A DNA stretch of 64,000 bases, from contig DAHVAL010000005.1 in the NCBI GenBank assembly GCA_027314645.1, forward strand, positions 1 through 64,000, written 5' to 3'. This DNA is from Nitrospirota bacterium. Its GTDB lineage: Bacteria > Nitrospirota > Leptospirillia > Leptospirillales > Leptospirillaceae. Shown piece by piece: positions 51,841 through 60,265 of this stretch (its first letter is position 1; each line of letters starts with the position of its first letter). Under the pieces are notes generated by a model, which worked only from the letters and a program-made list of their open reading frames with translations, did no database searches and was not told the DNA's origin. The position numbers and the translations under genes are program-made.

Positions 51841-52905
51841 TTAATGGGGGCAAATTCCGCAATTGCAGGAACAGGAAGAACCATCGACACGACCGCCCTT
51901 CAAGGACTCCCGGGTGAGCGTTGCCAAAGCCTCGATAAATGAATCCTGGGTATTCAAGGCAGAGGCGCGCTCAAAGTGCAGGATGTGGGACGCCCGGGCA
52001 AGATCCCTGTAGGTGATATCCATTTCAAACAGGGTTTCCTGATGATCTGACACAAAACTTACGGGAACGAGCACGAGGTTCACGCAACGATGTCTCACCG
52101 CAAGCTCTTTGATCGTCTGTTTCGTTTCTGGTCCGAGCCATTTGAGCGGTCCCACCCGGCTTTGATAGGCCAAATGAATGTGAAACTGGCGATCAGGCCG
52201 TTCATTTTTAAGAAATTTTGTGACCTGCTGAACGGTCGATTCTGTATCCTTCTGATACGGATCTCCCTGGGTGATTCGATTTTTGGGAATGCCATGGGCC
52301 GAAAATACTATGTTCACCGGGTGACCGTTGTCCGGAATTTTGTCCATGGCATTGATGACCGTTTCCCCAAGAGCTTTGATGTATGGGAGAAAATTGGGCC
52401 AGGACGGGATGACATGAATGTTTTCGGTGGGAAGGTCGAGTGTCCCGGTCAGGTGGGCTTTGTATTCTCTGAAGGACGATCGGGTGGTCGTGGTGGATCT
52501 TTGGGGGTAGAGGGGCAATAACACAACATGATCCGGCTGGAAGGATAAAAGGTCGGGTATGGCCTCGGAGAGTCTCGGAGGGGCGTAACGCATGGCGATC
52601 CAGACACGAAAGACAAATTCGGGCGAATTTGCATTAAGGCTTTTTTCGAGCAGCCGGGCTTGATCTTCTGTGATCGATCTTAAAGGAGAGCCGCCGCCGA
52701 TCGCCTGATAATAGCCCCTGCTCTTGGGGGCTCTTTTCCTGGCGATGAAACCGGGCAGAAACTTCCCCAAGATCGGAGGAAGCTTCATGATGTCCGGATC
52801 TGAAAAGAGATTGATCAGAAATGGCTCGACATCATTGAGGGTTTCCGGTCCCCCCATGTTAAAAAGCAGCACTCCGACTTTCTTTTTGACCTCGTCCAAC
52901 TGCAT
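51841..52905 (-). CDS. hemH: Ferrochelatase with C-terminal cysteine cluster
   Basis: Inserts Fe(II) into protoporphyrin IX, last step of protoheme synthesis. 354 residues; LLFNMGGPETLNDVEPFL, YQAIGGGSPLR, the metal-binding His in IVFSAHGIPKNR, LAYQSRVGPLKWLGP and PVSFVSDHQETLFEMD are intact. The last 10 residues hold four cysteines (C345, C347, C349, C352). [2Fe-2S] clusters bound partly by C-terminal cysteines are known in some bacterial and animal ferrochelatases, so a cluster is possible here. Downstream of lptG on the same strand, 264 bases away. Confidence 0.95.
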   Translation of the reverse strand: MQLDEVKKKVGVLLFNMGGPETLNDVEPFLINLFSDPDIMKLPPILGKFLPGFIARKRAPKSRGYYQAIGGGSPLRSITEDQARLLEKSLNANSPEFVFRVWIAMRYAPPRLSEAIPDLLSFQPDHVVLLPLYPQRSTTTTRSSFREYKAHLTGTLDLPTENIHVIPSWPNFLPYIKALGETVINAMDKIPDNGHPVNIVFSAHGIPKNRITQGDPYQKDTESTVQQVTKFLKNERPDRQFHIHLAYQSRVGPLKWLGPETKQTIKELAVRHRCVNLVLVPVSFVSDHQETLFEMDITYRDLARASHILHFERASALNTQDSFIEALATLTRESLKGGRVDGSSCSCNCGICPH

Positions 52906-53169
52906 TCCTCGTGTTGCAGGTGTTCTTCTTCCCTAAGTGGGGCCTTCCGTTTCAATCCTCTCACTCCTTCGAATCGGGGTCAATCCGCTCCGTCCATCCA
53001 AAGGACTCTCCGCCTTGGTTTTCGTTCGCTTCCTTTGCATGGACCGAAGATCGGGGAGAATCACAGCCGGAAGGGGTTGTTCGGAGGGACTGGAAAAGAA
53101 AGAGGTGTCCTTCGGAAATAGGGGGGCTCGACCGCTCCGATCGAATCACCCTTTTCCACGATTCCTCCT

Positions 53170-54255
53170 CTAAACGCGGTTCATGGAGGAGATCAGCCCG
53201 ACTCCCACCAGAAAAACGGCAATATTCGCCAACCAGGCGGCAAGGAGAGGAGGGATCACCTCCCCGCGACCCAAAGCCAGTCCCATAGAATAAAGGGTCC
53301 AATAGGCAAGTGAGAGGAGGAGGGCGACTCCGAATCCGCGCGCAATACCCACCTGTCGTCCTTCCCTGATCCCAAACGGAATGGCAAATAGCACCATCAA
53401 GAATGAAGCGGCCGAAAAGGCGATGATGCCGTCCCGGATCACCGTGAAGTTGGTGTGCGGAAGTCCGTTGGCTTTCATCAGGCTGATATAGCGTCCCAAC
53501 TGGAAATAAGTCAGGTGGGAAAGGTGCGTCTTACGAATGAAGAAGTCGTCGGGGCGGCGGTCTAAGGGAAATGAAAGTGTGTTAAAGGGGGAGCTTGAAA
53601 GAGTCCCGTCAGAATTGAAAACAGTCCGCTCTCCTTGATGAAATGTCCACGTTCCATTCTCGTAGAGGAGCAATGAGGCCGTAATGGACCAATGAAGTTC
53701 GGAGTGTCTGTTTCGATGGAAAATTGTGACCCCAGACAGGGTCCGCCCGCCGTCACGAATCTTGGCTATTCTGAAAATCTCCCGGGATCCGTGCCGGAAC
53801 CATACGTTCTTCCGGACGGTACTGGACCAGTCTTTCCCCTGATTGATTCGTTCGCTCAAAATGATATCGGTCATCTGATAAGAGTGGGGCACCACCCAAA
53901 GATTCAAGGCAAGTTCCACTCCGGAAAGGAGAAGGCCGACTAAAATGATTGGAAAGGTGGCTTTTCTCAGGCTGATCCCTGCGGCCTTGATGGCGGTGAT
54001 TTCATGATTTTTTGACGCGATTCCCAAGGTGAGAATTGTGGCGAGAAGGGCCGACATCGGAATGACTCTGAATCCGACTTCGATGCTTCGCCAGGCAAAG
54101 AATTCTCCCATCAGGCTCCACGGGGCGTGATGGGAGAGAAAATTCTTAATTTTTTCCACGGAATCAATCACAAGATAAATCGCTTCCAGGGAGGCCAGGG
54201 AGAGAAAATAAATCTTCAGGTATTCCCTTAAAATATGGCGGGTGAGGATTTTCAT
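53170..54255 (-). CDS. lptG: LPS export permease LptG
   Basis: Inner-membrane permease of the LptB2FG transporter that extracts lipopolysaccharide, 361 residues with six predicted spans and a periplasmic beta-jellyroll in the middle (about 125-255). Starts KILTRHILREYLKIYFLSL and includes ITAIKAAGISLRKAT, the coupling region to LptB. Overlaps lptF by 4 bases. LptG and LptF are told apart by order and N-terminus; the assignment could be swapped. Confidence 0.9.
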   Translation of the reverse strand: MKILTRHILREYLKIYFLSLASLEAIYLVIDSVEKIKNFLSHHAPWSLMGEFFAWRSIEVGFRVIPMSALLATILTLGIASKNHEITAIKAAGISLRKATFPIILVGLLLSGVELALNLWVVPHSYQMTDIILSERINQGKDWSSTVRKNVWFRHGSREIFRIAKIRDGGRTLSGVTIFHRNRHSELHWSITASLLLYENGTWTFHQGERTVFNSDGTLSSSPFNTLSFPLDRRPDDFFIRKTHLSHLTYFQLGRYISLMKANGLPHTNFTVIRDGIIAFSAASFLMVLFAIPFGIREGRQVGIARGFGVALLLSLAYWTLYSMGLALGRGEVIPPLLAAWLANIAVFLVGVGLISSMNRV

Positions 54256-55385
54256 CCCTTTCCCCTCCGGAAGATGGTTCGAAATGAGATCCGTGGAAGA
54301 TGGGATCGGATATCCACCTCTCGGAAGACCATCACGAGCAGGACGGTCATGAGGATTGCAAGGACGATGTCCGGGGCGACCGCCGCGATGGAAGGAGAAA
54401 ATATTCCTTTCGCCACCATTAGATCGTCTATTGTGTTCATCATGTAGAAGAGGATGATCGTAATGGTCGCGAAAACAAATCCCGCCAGACGGCCTGAACG
54501 CATGGTGTAAATCCCGTAAGGGATTCCGAGGAATGCGAAGAAAAAGCAGGAAAAAGGATACGTATAATTTTTGTACTGGTCTTCGAGGGACCGAAAGAGG
54601 GCCGGGTCAGGGTTGGGAGATCTTCGGATTTCCCTTTTTATCTCTGGAATGCTTTTGACCTGGACATGGTCGTCCGAATGGCGACCAAGAATTGTCAGAT
54701 CGTAGGATTCGAATCGAATATATTGGAGGGCGTCCCCCCGTTGAAGAAGGGTCCCCTGCGACAGCTTGAGCCGGAGTCCCGAGGGATGGCGTTCGTTTAG
54801 CAGATCTCCTGACCGCGAAAAAATGACCGTGTTCTGGCTGGGATTTTTCCCTTTCTGATAGATGAATACGCCTTCCAGATGGGAAAGCGTCGGCATCCGC
54901 TCGACGTAAATGATGAATTGTCCCATGAAATCGTTAAACGATTGGGGCTTGATGGCTAAGGAAAGCTTTTTCTGGAACACTCGGACCAGGAGGTCCTGAA
55001 GCGATAGCCCCTGCGTTTCCATCGCTTTCAGAGAGAGGTAGAAGTTCGATCCGAACCCGATGGCGGCAAAGAGGAAGAGGGGCAAAAGGAGACGGGAAAG
55101 AGATATCCCAGAAGCTTTGAAGGCGATGATTTCCCCGTCCGAAGCGAGACGGTGAAAGGTGGCTGTTGACGCGGTGAGGACAGAGACGGGGATGACCATA
55201 CTGAGAAACTGGGGGAAAATCATTGAAAGCAGCCGAAACACCGTTTCAATGGATAAGCCCTTGTTGACAAGGAGATTCATGATCGTCAGGGCTTGTTGGG
55301 TCAATAACAGAATAACGAGGACGAACAGACTCAGGAAGAACGGGGTCAGGAGTTCAAAAAATACGTATCGATGGATGATTTTCAT
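54252..55385 (-). CDS. lptF: LPS export permease LptF
   Basis: Partner permease of LptG, 377 residues, same topology: IIHRYVFFELLTPFFLSLFV at the start, LASDGEIIAFKASGISLSRLL as the LptB-coupling helix, a central periplasmic domain, and three C-terminal spans (PFSCFFFAFLGIPYGIY onward). First gene of the lptF-lptG pair; divergent from the methyltransferase gene. Confidence 0.91.
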   Translation of the reverse strand: MKIIHRYVFFELLTPFFLSLFVLVILLLTQQALTIMNLLVNKGLSIETVFRLLSMIFPQFLSMVIPVSVLTASTATFHRLASDGEIIAFKASGISLSRLLLPLFLFAAIGFGSNFYLSLKAMETQGLSLQDLLVRVFQKKLSLAIKPQSFNDFMGQFIIYVERMPTLSHLEGVFIYQKGKNPSQNTVIFSRSGDLLNERHPSGLRLKLSQGTLLQRGDALQYIRFESYDLTILGRHSDDHVQVKSIPEIKREIRRSPNPDPALFRSLEDQYKNYTYPFSCFFFAFLGIPYGIYTMRSGRLAGFVFATITIILFYMMNTIDDLMVAKGIFSPSIAAVAPDIVLAILMTVLLVMVFREVDIRSHLPRISFRTIFRRGKG

Positions 55386-55603
55386 AAATGACCCCTGGTG
55401 GAAGACCTTGTCCTCAAACCTGAAATTTTATCACAAGAACTTTCCTTTTTTCCTGAACGGTCGAATTTTTGAGGAAAGGTTCGGGGAAAGTTCCCTTGAA
55501 TCCCCTGGGACATTGATGGGGATTGTCCCGTCTTATGCTGATTACATGGCCCTCTTGTAGTAAAATGAACCTCAAGGTCATCCATTTTTGACAGGAGGAA
55601 GTT

Positions 55604-56182
55604 TTGGCGCACCTTTTTGATCATCGGCATGTATCCAAGCTCCATGATCCGGAGCGTGTCACATTCCAAGACCCATCCAAACTTTTTCCCTTGGTTCGCC
55701 CATTTGCAAAGGGGGATTCGGCGGAGATCGGTTCCGGATCAGGCTATTTCTTTTTTCCGCTCTGCGAATTTCTGGCGGGGCGAGGCACATGTTATGCCAT
55801 CGAACTCCAGCCTGAAATGCTCGCTCATTTTGAGGATCAACGAAAACGACTGGAAAAGGCTCTTCCGATAAAAACCCTCCTCGGACCGGCGGACCATATC
55901 GACCGTCCCGATCATTCGCTCGAGCTCGTCTGGATGGTCAATGTCTTCCATGAACTCTCCCATCCGAAGGAGATCCTGCAAGACATTTACCGGGTGCTGG
56001 TCCCCTCCGGGCAAATGCTCGTCGTCGACTGGAAAAAAGAAGACACTCCCGTCGGGCCTCCTGTCGATGAGCGTGCGTCGGAGGTTTCTCTGTACGATCA
56101 CCTGATATCCGCAGGGTTTACGAGAATTCGTTCCCATGATATCTATCCCTACCATTATGTGGTCGAAGCGTTGAAAGACTGA
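55604..56182 (+). CDS. Class I SAM-dependent methyltransferase
   Basis: Methyltransferase of 192 residues. SAM-binding motif I AEIGSGSGYFFFPL near 40-53, AIELQPEML (motif II acid) and VWMVNVFHELSHPKEIL, then MLVVDWKK. The UbiE-like layout suggests a small-molecule substrate, not identified. TTG 55604 with AGGAGGA upstream. A dyad GGGACA...TGTCCC lies upstream at about 55508-55530. Confidence 0.85.
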   Translation: MAHLFDHRHVSKLHDPERVTFQDPSKLFPLVRPFAKGDSAEIGSGSGYFFFPLCEFLAGRGTCYAIELQPEMLAHFEDQRKRLEKALPIKTLLGPADHIDRPDHSLELVWMVNVFHELSHPKEILQDIYRVLVPSGQMLVVDWKKEDTPVGPPVDERASEVSLYDHLISAGFTRIRSHDIYPYHYVVEALKD

Positions 56183-56550
56183 TGGAGAAAAAAGGGGCTG
56201 CCGCTCCCCCGCGGAGCGGTCGAGAAATCCTGGTGGGTATTCCTTGGCTTGCAAGGGCCATCGACAAAGGGAGGATGCTGCTCGAAGACCGGATCGGGGA
56301 CTATGTGTTTCCCTGTGCCATTGACGAGGAAATTTTGAGAATCCTGGGACTCACGGACGGCGAGTTCCTGGAGATTCTGAAAGGGTCCCGGGACGATGCG
56401 GAGGTGCTTCGAGCCCTTTCATGGCGGGTCTCCTCTCTCGGAGCCGGGGAATGGATTCGCCTGGATGCATTTCTTGTTCGCTATAGCCGGCTCCTGGATG
56501 AACAGGACCGTGAAGAGGGACGATCCAAGCGGGTGACCGAAATTTCTTGA
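56182..56550 (+). CDS. DUF5069-family protein
   Basis: Protein of 122 residues with the family signature: PRSGREILVGIPWLARAIDKGRMLL, then GDYVFPCAIDEEILRILGL and GEFLEIL. No function is established for the family. No signal peptide or membrane span; predicted cytosolic and helical. TGATG overlap with the methyltransferase stop, 21 bases before miaB. Confidence 0.75.
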   Translation: MEKKGAAAPPRSGREILVGIPWLARAIDKGRMLLEDRIGDYVFPCAIDEEILRILGLTDGEFLEILKGSRDDAEVLRALSWRVSSLGAGEWIRLDAFLVRYSRLLDEQDREEGRSKRVTEIS

Positions 56551-56571
56551 AGATGAAGAGAAAGGGATCAA

Positions 56572-57930
56572 TTGAGCGACGATCTTGAACCTACGACCCA
56601 TACATATTTTATCAGGACCTTTGGGTGCCAGATGAATGTCCATGATTCCGAGAGAATGGCGGGACTTATGGCGGAAGCGGGATACAAGGCGGTCGATAAC
56701 CCGGCCCACGCCTCTGTGATTCTGGTCAATACATGCACCGTCCGGGACAAAGCGGATCAGAAGGCCCTTTCCGATTTGGGGCGGCTCAGGCAGCACAAAA
56801 AAGAAAACGACGGGGTGATCCTTGCCGTCACCGGATGCATGGCCGAACGCGAGCAGGAGAATCTTCACCGTCTCATGCCGGAGATCGATTTGATCGCGGG
56901 GCCATCACAGGTCAGAAATATTGTTCCCATGCTCAAGGATGTGACTCCGGGGAAGGGGGTCCGCCTTGGAAAGCTCTATTCCCTCCCGGAGATGACGACG
57001 CCTCCTGCGGTGCGGCCGGAAGGGGTCTGCGCCCTCGTGACCGTTCAGGAAGGATGCGACAAATCCTGTGCCTATTGTGTTGTTCCCCGGACACGGGGAC
57101 CCGAGAGAAGCCGTCCCGTGTCCGCCATCTTTGAAGAAGTTTCGGGCCTGGTGGCGGCCGGATATCGGGAGGTCACGTTATTAGGTCAGAATGTGAACGC
57201 CTTTGGAAAAAACTCCGGACACGGGGACTCGTTTGGGGATCTGCTTCGGGCGTTAAACGGGATTGACGGCCTTCTCAGGATCCGATTTACGACCTCTCAT
57301 CCCAACGACGTCGATGAGGGAATGATCAAAGCGATGGCGGAGTGTCCCAAGGTCATGCCCCATCTTCATCTTCCGATTCAATCAGGATCGGACGCGATGC
57401 TTGCGCGCATGGAAAGGGGGTATACGGTTGCCGAATACCGCATGTGGATCACCCGGCTTCGGGCGGCGCTTCCCCATGTCGCGGTGACCACCGACCTCAT
57501 CGTGGGATTTTGTGGGGAAACCGCCCGGGATTTCGAGGAGACTCTGTCGATTGTGGACGAATGCAATTTTGACGGGGCATTTTGCTTCATCTATTCTCCC
57601 CGTCCAGGCACCCCTGCCCACAAATGGGAGGACATTCCCCCAAGAGAGCTCTCCGTCGAACGGTTTCATCGTCTCGACGAACGATTGAATGCTCTGGTTC
57701 TATCGAAAAATCAGGAAAGAGTTGGAAAAATCGAGGAAGTCCTTGTCGAACGATACGATTCTTCCCAAAAGCGAATTTCAGGAAGATCCCCTCAATTTCG
57801 CCACATTCGAGCGGTCATTGACGATCACTCCTTGTCCCCCTCCCCAGGCGACCTGGTTTCCATCAAGATAGAGACCTGCACCAAAGCGGGCCTGGAAGGC
57901 AAGATCATCGAAAAATCTCTCCTTGCTTGA
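56572..57930 (+). CDS. miaB: tRNA-2-methylthio-N6-dimethylallyladenosine synthase
   Basis: Radical-SAM methylthiotransferase of 452 residues acting on i6A37 of tRNA. N-terminal MTTase domain with three cluster cysteines (FGCQMNVHDSE, VNTCTVRDKA, VTGCMAERE), radical-SAM CxxxCxxC as CDKSCAYC near 163-170, LLGQNVNAFG and a C-terminal TRAM domain. TTG 56572 with AAAGGG upstream fits the family start. Confidence 0.96.
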   Translation: MSDDLEPTTHTYFIRTFGCQMNVHDSERMAGLMAEAGYKAVDNPAHASVILVNTCTVRDKADQKALSDLGRLRQHKKENDGVILAVTGCMAEREQENLHRLMPEIDLIAGPSQVRNIVPMLKDVTPGKGVRLGKLYSLPEMTTPPAVRPEGVCALVTVQEGCDKSCAYCVVPRTRGPERSRPVSAIFEEVSGLVAAGYREVTLLGQNVNAFGKNSGHGDSFGDLLRALNGIDGLLRIRFTTSHPNDVDEGMIKAMAECPKVMPHLHLPIQSGSDAMLARMERGYTVAEYRMWITRLRAALPHVAVTTDLIVGFCGETARDFEETLSIVDECNFDGAFCFIYSPRPGTPAHKWEDIPPRELSVERFHRLDERLNALVLSKNQERVGKIEEVLVERYDSSQKRISGRSPQFRHIRAVIDDHSLSPSPGDLVSIKIETCTKAGLEGKIIEKSLLA

Positions 57931-58095
57931 CCATTCTGTCAAGGAGATCCCGATGGTCGCTGACCGTCATTAAAGAGGGAGAAGGGGAAAAAAGCCGGCC
58001 ATTCGCTTTGTCAAGGAATCCCGCCGACCGCTCCTCCGGATTTTTTTTGAAGTGACACGTTGAATCCAGCGTTGGGATTTGTCCAGGTCTCGCGT

Positions 58096-58749
58096 TCAAA
58101 AATCTGATGAGGAATTGGCCCCGGCATCGAGTTTCAGAAGGCCGGCCGATGGCGGCACCTCCCGCAATTTCTTCCAGACCGACAAGAGGACAAGCCGGTC
58201 TCCCGGCATGAGGGGGAGGCGGGGACCGAGTTCCACAGAAAGGTTTCCCCTCAAGGCCGTCAGAGGGATCGACCCTTCGGAGGCGGCCGTTTTTCGTATG
58301 TCGTTGATCGACTGCCCCAGGTAGGGGGAATCATGGGTGATCATGATGGTCTGTGGGAAAACAACCTGCCGGGAAAGATCTTCCTGAAGAAGGGCCAGAA
58401 GGCCGGAGGTTTCTCGGTCTTCAAGGTACTCCATCCAGTCCCTCAAATACGATTCGAGAGATTCGTTCTCCCTGATCTTGTCCATTAAAAGCATCATTTT
58501 CGGATGTTGGGTCTCTGTATTCGGCCAGTAATTCTGAAGGTCGGTTTCGACCGAAAATTCCCCCAAACGCGCCATCAAATAGGCTTTTTGACGGACGACC
58601 CGTCGAACCCTGAGCCACACCCTGAACCATTCGATACGAGGAAAGACCACGGCACGCAATTGCGCCAATGTTTCCTCGATCATGGTCCATGCACTTCTCA
58701 TCGGAGGAGAAACAGGATTCTTTCCTGATCCAGACTGAAGAATCTTCAT
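58096..58749 (-). CDS. TrkA-C-like domain protein, function unknown
   Basis: Protein of 217 residues. The C-terminal ~80 residues resemble an RCK/TrkA-C ligand-binding domain (SPYLGQSINDIRKTAASEGS, then LPLMPGDRLVLLSVWKKL). The first ~130 residues are helical, basic and amphipathic (IEWFRVWLRVRRVVRQKAYL) and match nothing I know; there is no Rossmann fold and no membrane span. It follows purF by 43 bases on the same strand. Confidence 0.6.
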   Translation of the reverse strand: MKILQSGSGKNPVSPPMRSAWTMIEETLAQLRAVVFPRIEWFRVWLRVRRVVRQKAYLMARLGEFSVETDLQNYWPNTETQHPKMMLLMDKIRENESLESYLRDWMEYLEDRETSGLLALLQEDLSRQVVFPQTIMITHDSPYLGQSINDIRKTAASEGSIPLTALRGNLSVELGPRLPLMPGDRLVLLSVWKKLREVPPSAGLLKLDAGANSSSDF

Positions 58750-58792
58750 CAGCGAACCTCGATTGCGTTTTTAGGTTCTTCTGACCGGAGAC

Positions 58793-60265
58793 TCAGGGAA
58801 TTTTTCGGTCGAACAACCCGTGCTGGACACGTTCTTCCTGGGAGAAGGGAATCGGATAGTTTCCATCGAAGCAGGCTTTGCAGAATGTCACGGTTGGCCC
58901 TCCACCCTCTTCCCGGAGTGATTCTCTGAAGGCGACCTCTTCTTCCATCGCTTGGATGGAGAGGTAGGCCAGGGAGTCCGCCTTGATGTAGCGCCGAATT
59001 TCTTCCAGAGAATGAGAGGACGCGATCAGTTCCCCCCTGTTCGGGGTGTCGATTCCATAGAAACATGGAAAAAGGATGGGCGCCGAAGAAATCCTCAGGT
59101 GGACTTCCTTTGCGCCCGCCTCCCTGAGCATGGACACAATTTTCCGGCTGGTTGTTCCTCGCACCAGGGAATCATCGATGACGACCACCCTTTTTCCGGC
59201 AAGAAGTTCCGGAACGGCGTTGAGCTTGATCTTGACTCCGAAATGGCGAATGGATTGCTGTGGTTCGATGAATGTTCGGCCTACATAATGATTTCGGATC
59301 AAGCCCATATCGAGTGGAATCCCGGATTGCTCAGAATATCCGAAGGCAGGAGCCAGTCCGGAATCAGGGACAGGAATGACGAGGTCGGCTTCGACCGGTG
59401 CATCGAGCGCCAAACGCCTTCCAAGCCGTTTTCGCGCCTGGTAGACAGGTGTTCCGAAGACGACGCTGTCTGGACGGGCGAAATAGATGAGTTCGAAGAT
59501 GCATGCGGCGGAGGGAATCCTCGGGAAGAGCCGGAAATGTTCGAGGCCGGACTCGGAGATGACGACCATTTCTCCCGGTTCCACATCCCGTACGTATTTG
59601 GCCCCTATCAGGTCGAAGGCGCAGGATTCCGACGCCAATAGATAGGAATCGCCAAGTTTTCCTATCGAAAGAGGCCGAAAACCGTGGGGGTCCCTGATCC
59701 CGATGAGTGCGTGCGGGAGAAGAGCCAGAAGAGAGTAGGACCCTTTGACCGAGGCAAGGGCCGATTCCATCCGTGCAACAATATTTTCTCCCCGGCTTCG
59801 GGCAATCATGTGGACCAACACTTCGGTATCCACGTCGGTGGTGAAAAGGGCCCCTTCCTCCTCAAGGTTTTTTCTGAGCTCTTGGGCGTTCGTCAAATTT
59901 CCATTATGGACCAGCGCCATCGAGGCTTCACTGAAATAGGCGGAGAGAGGCTGAAGGTTCCGCTGGGAGTCAGATCCCGCCGTTGAATAACGATTGTGGC
60001 CGATCGCCGACCGGCCTTTAAGTTCTGCGATGACGGGTTCCTTAAAATACTCGGAAACGAGGCCTTCACCTTTGCGGATGATCATTCGGCTCTCGTCCAT
60101 AGAAGCAATTCCGCAGCCTTCCTGACCTCTATGTTGGAGTGCGTACAGTCCCAAATACGTCATGTTTCCTGCCTCGGGATGATTGAAGATCCCGAAAACT
60201 GCACAGTGCTCCTTCAATTTGTCAAAGGGGGTATCCGGGGTGTCAGATTCCGGCACCGAGTCCAT
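58793..60265 (-). CDS. purF: Amidophosphoribosyltransferase
   Basis: First committed step of purine synthesis, 490 residues. It has a 20-residue propeptide before the catalytic Cys (KEH/CAVFGIF, C21), the glutaminase motif HNGNLTN, PRPP-binding VVVIDDSLVRGTTSRK and [4Fe-4S] cysteines (SAACIFE, LFPCFYG and CKAC near the end), as in the Bacillus-type enzyme. TGATG overlap with purL. Confidence 0.97.
   Translation of the reverse strand: MDSVPESDTPDTPFDKLKEHCAVFGIFNHPEAGNMTYLGLYALQHRGQEGCGIASMDESRMIIRKGEGLVSEYFKEPVIAELKGRSAIGHNRYSTAGSDSQRNLQPLSAYFSEASMALVHNGNLTNAQELRKNLEEEGALFTTDVDTEVLVHMIARSRGENIVARMESALASVKGSYSLLALLPHALIGIRDPHGFRPLSIGKLGDSYLLASESCAFDLIGAKYVRDVEPGEMVVISESGLEHFRLFPRIPSAACIFELIYFARPDSVVFGTPVYQARKRLGRRLALDAPVEADLVIPVPDSGLAPAFGYSEQSGIPLDMGLIRNHYVGRTFIEPQQSIRHFGVKIKLNAVPELLAGKRVVVIDDSLVRGTTSRKIVSMLREAGAKEVHLRISSAPILFPCFYGIDTPNRGELIASSHSLEEIRRYIKADSLAYLSIQAMEEEVAFRESLREEGGGPTVTFCKACFDGNYPIPFSQEERVQHGLFDRKIP

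Noticed and set aside
52961-53302. 113-codon minus-strand frame between lptG and hemH
   Set aside because: It starts inside lptG out of frame and has low-complexity, charged composition without a ribosome site; the gap is most likely untranslated.
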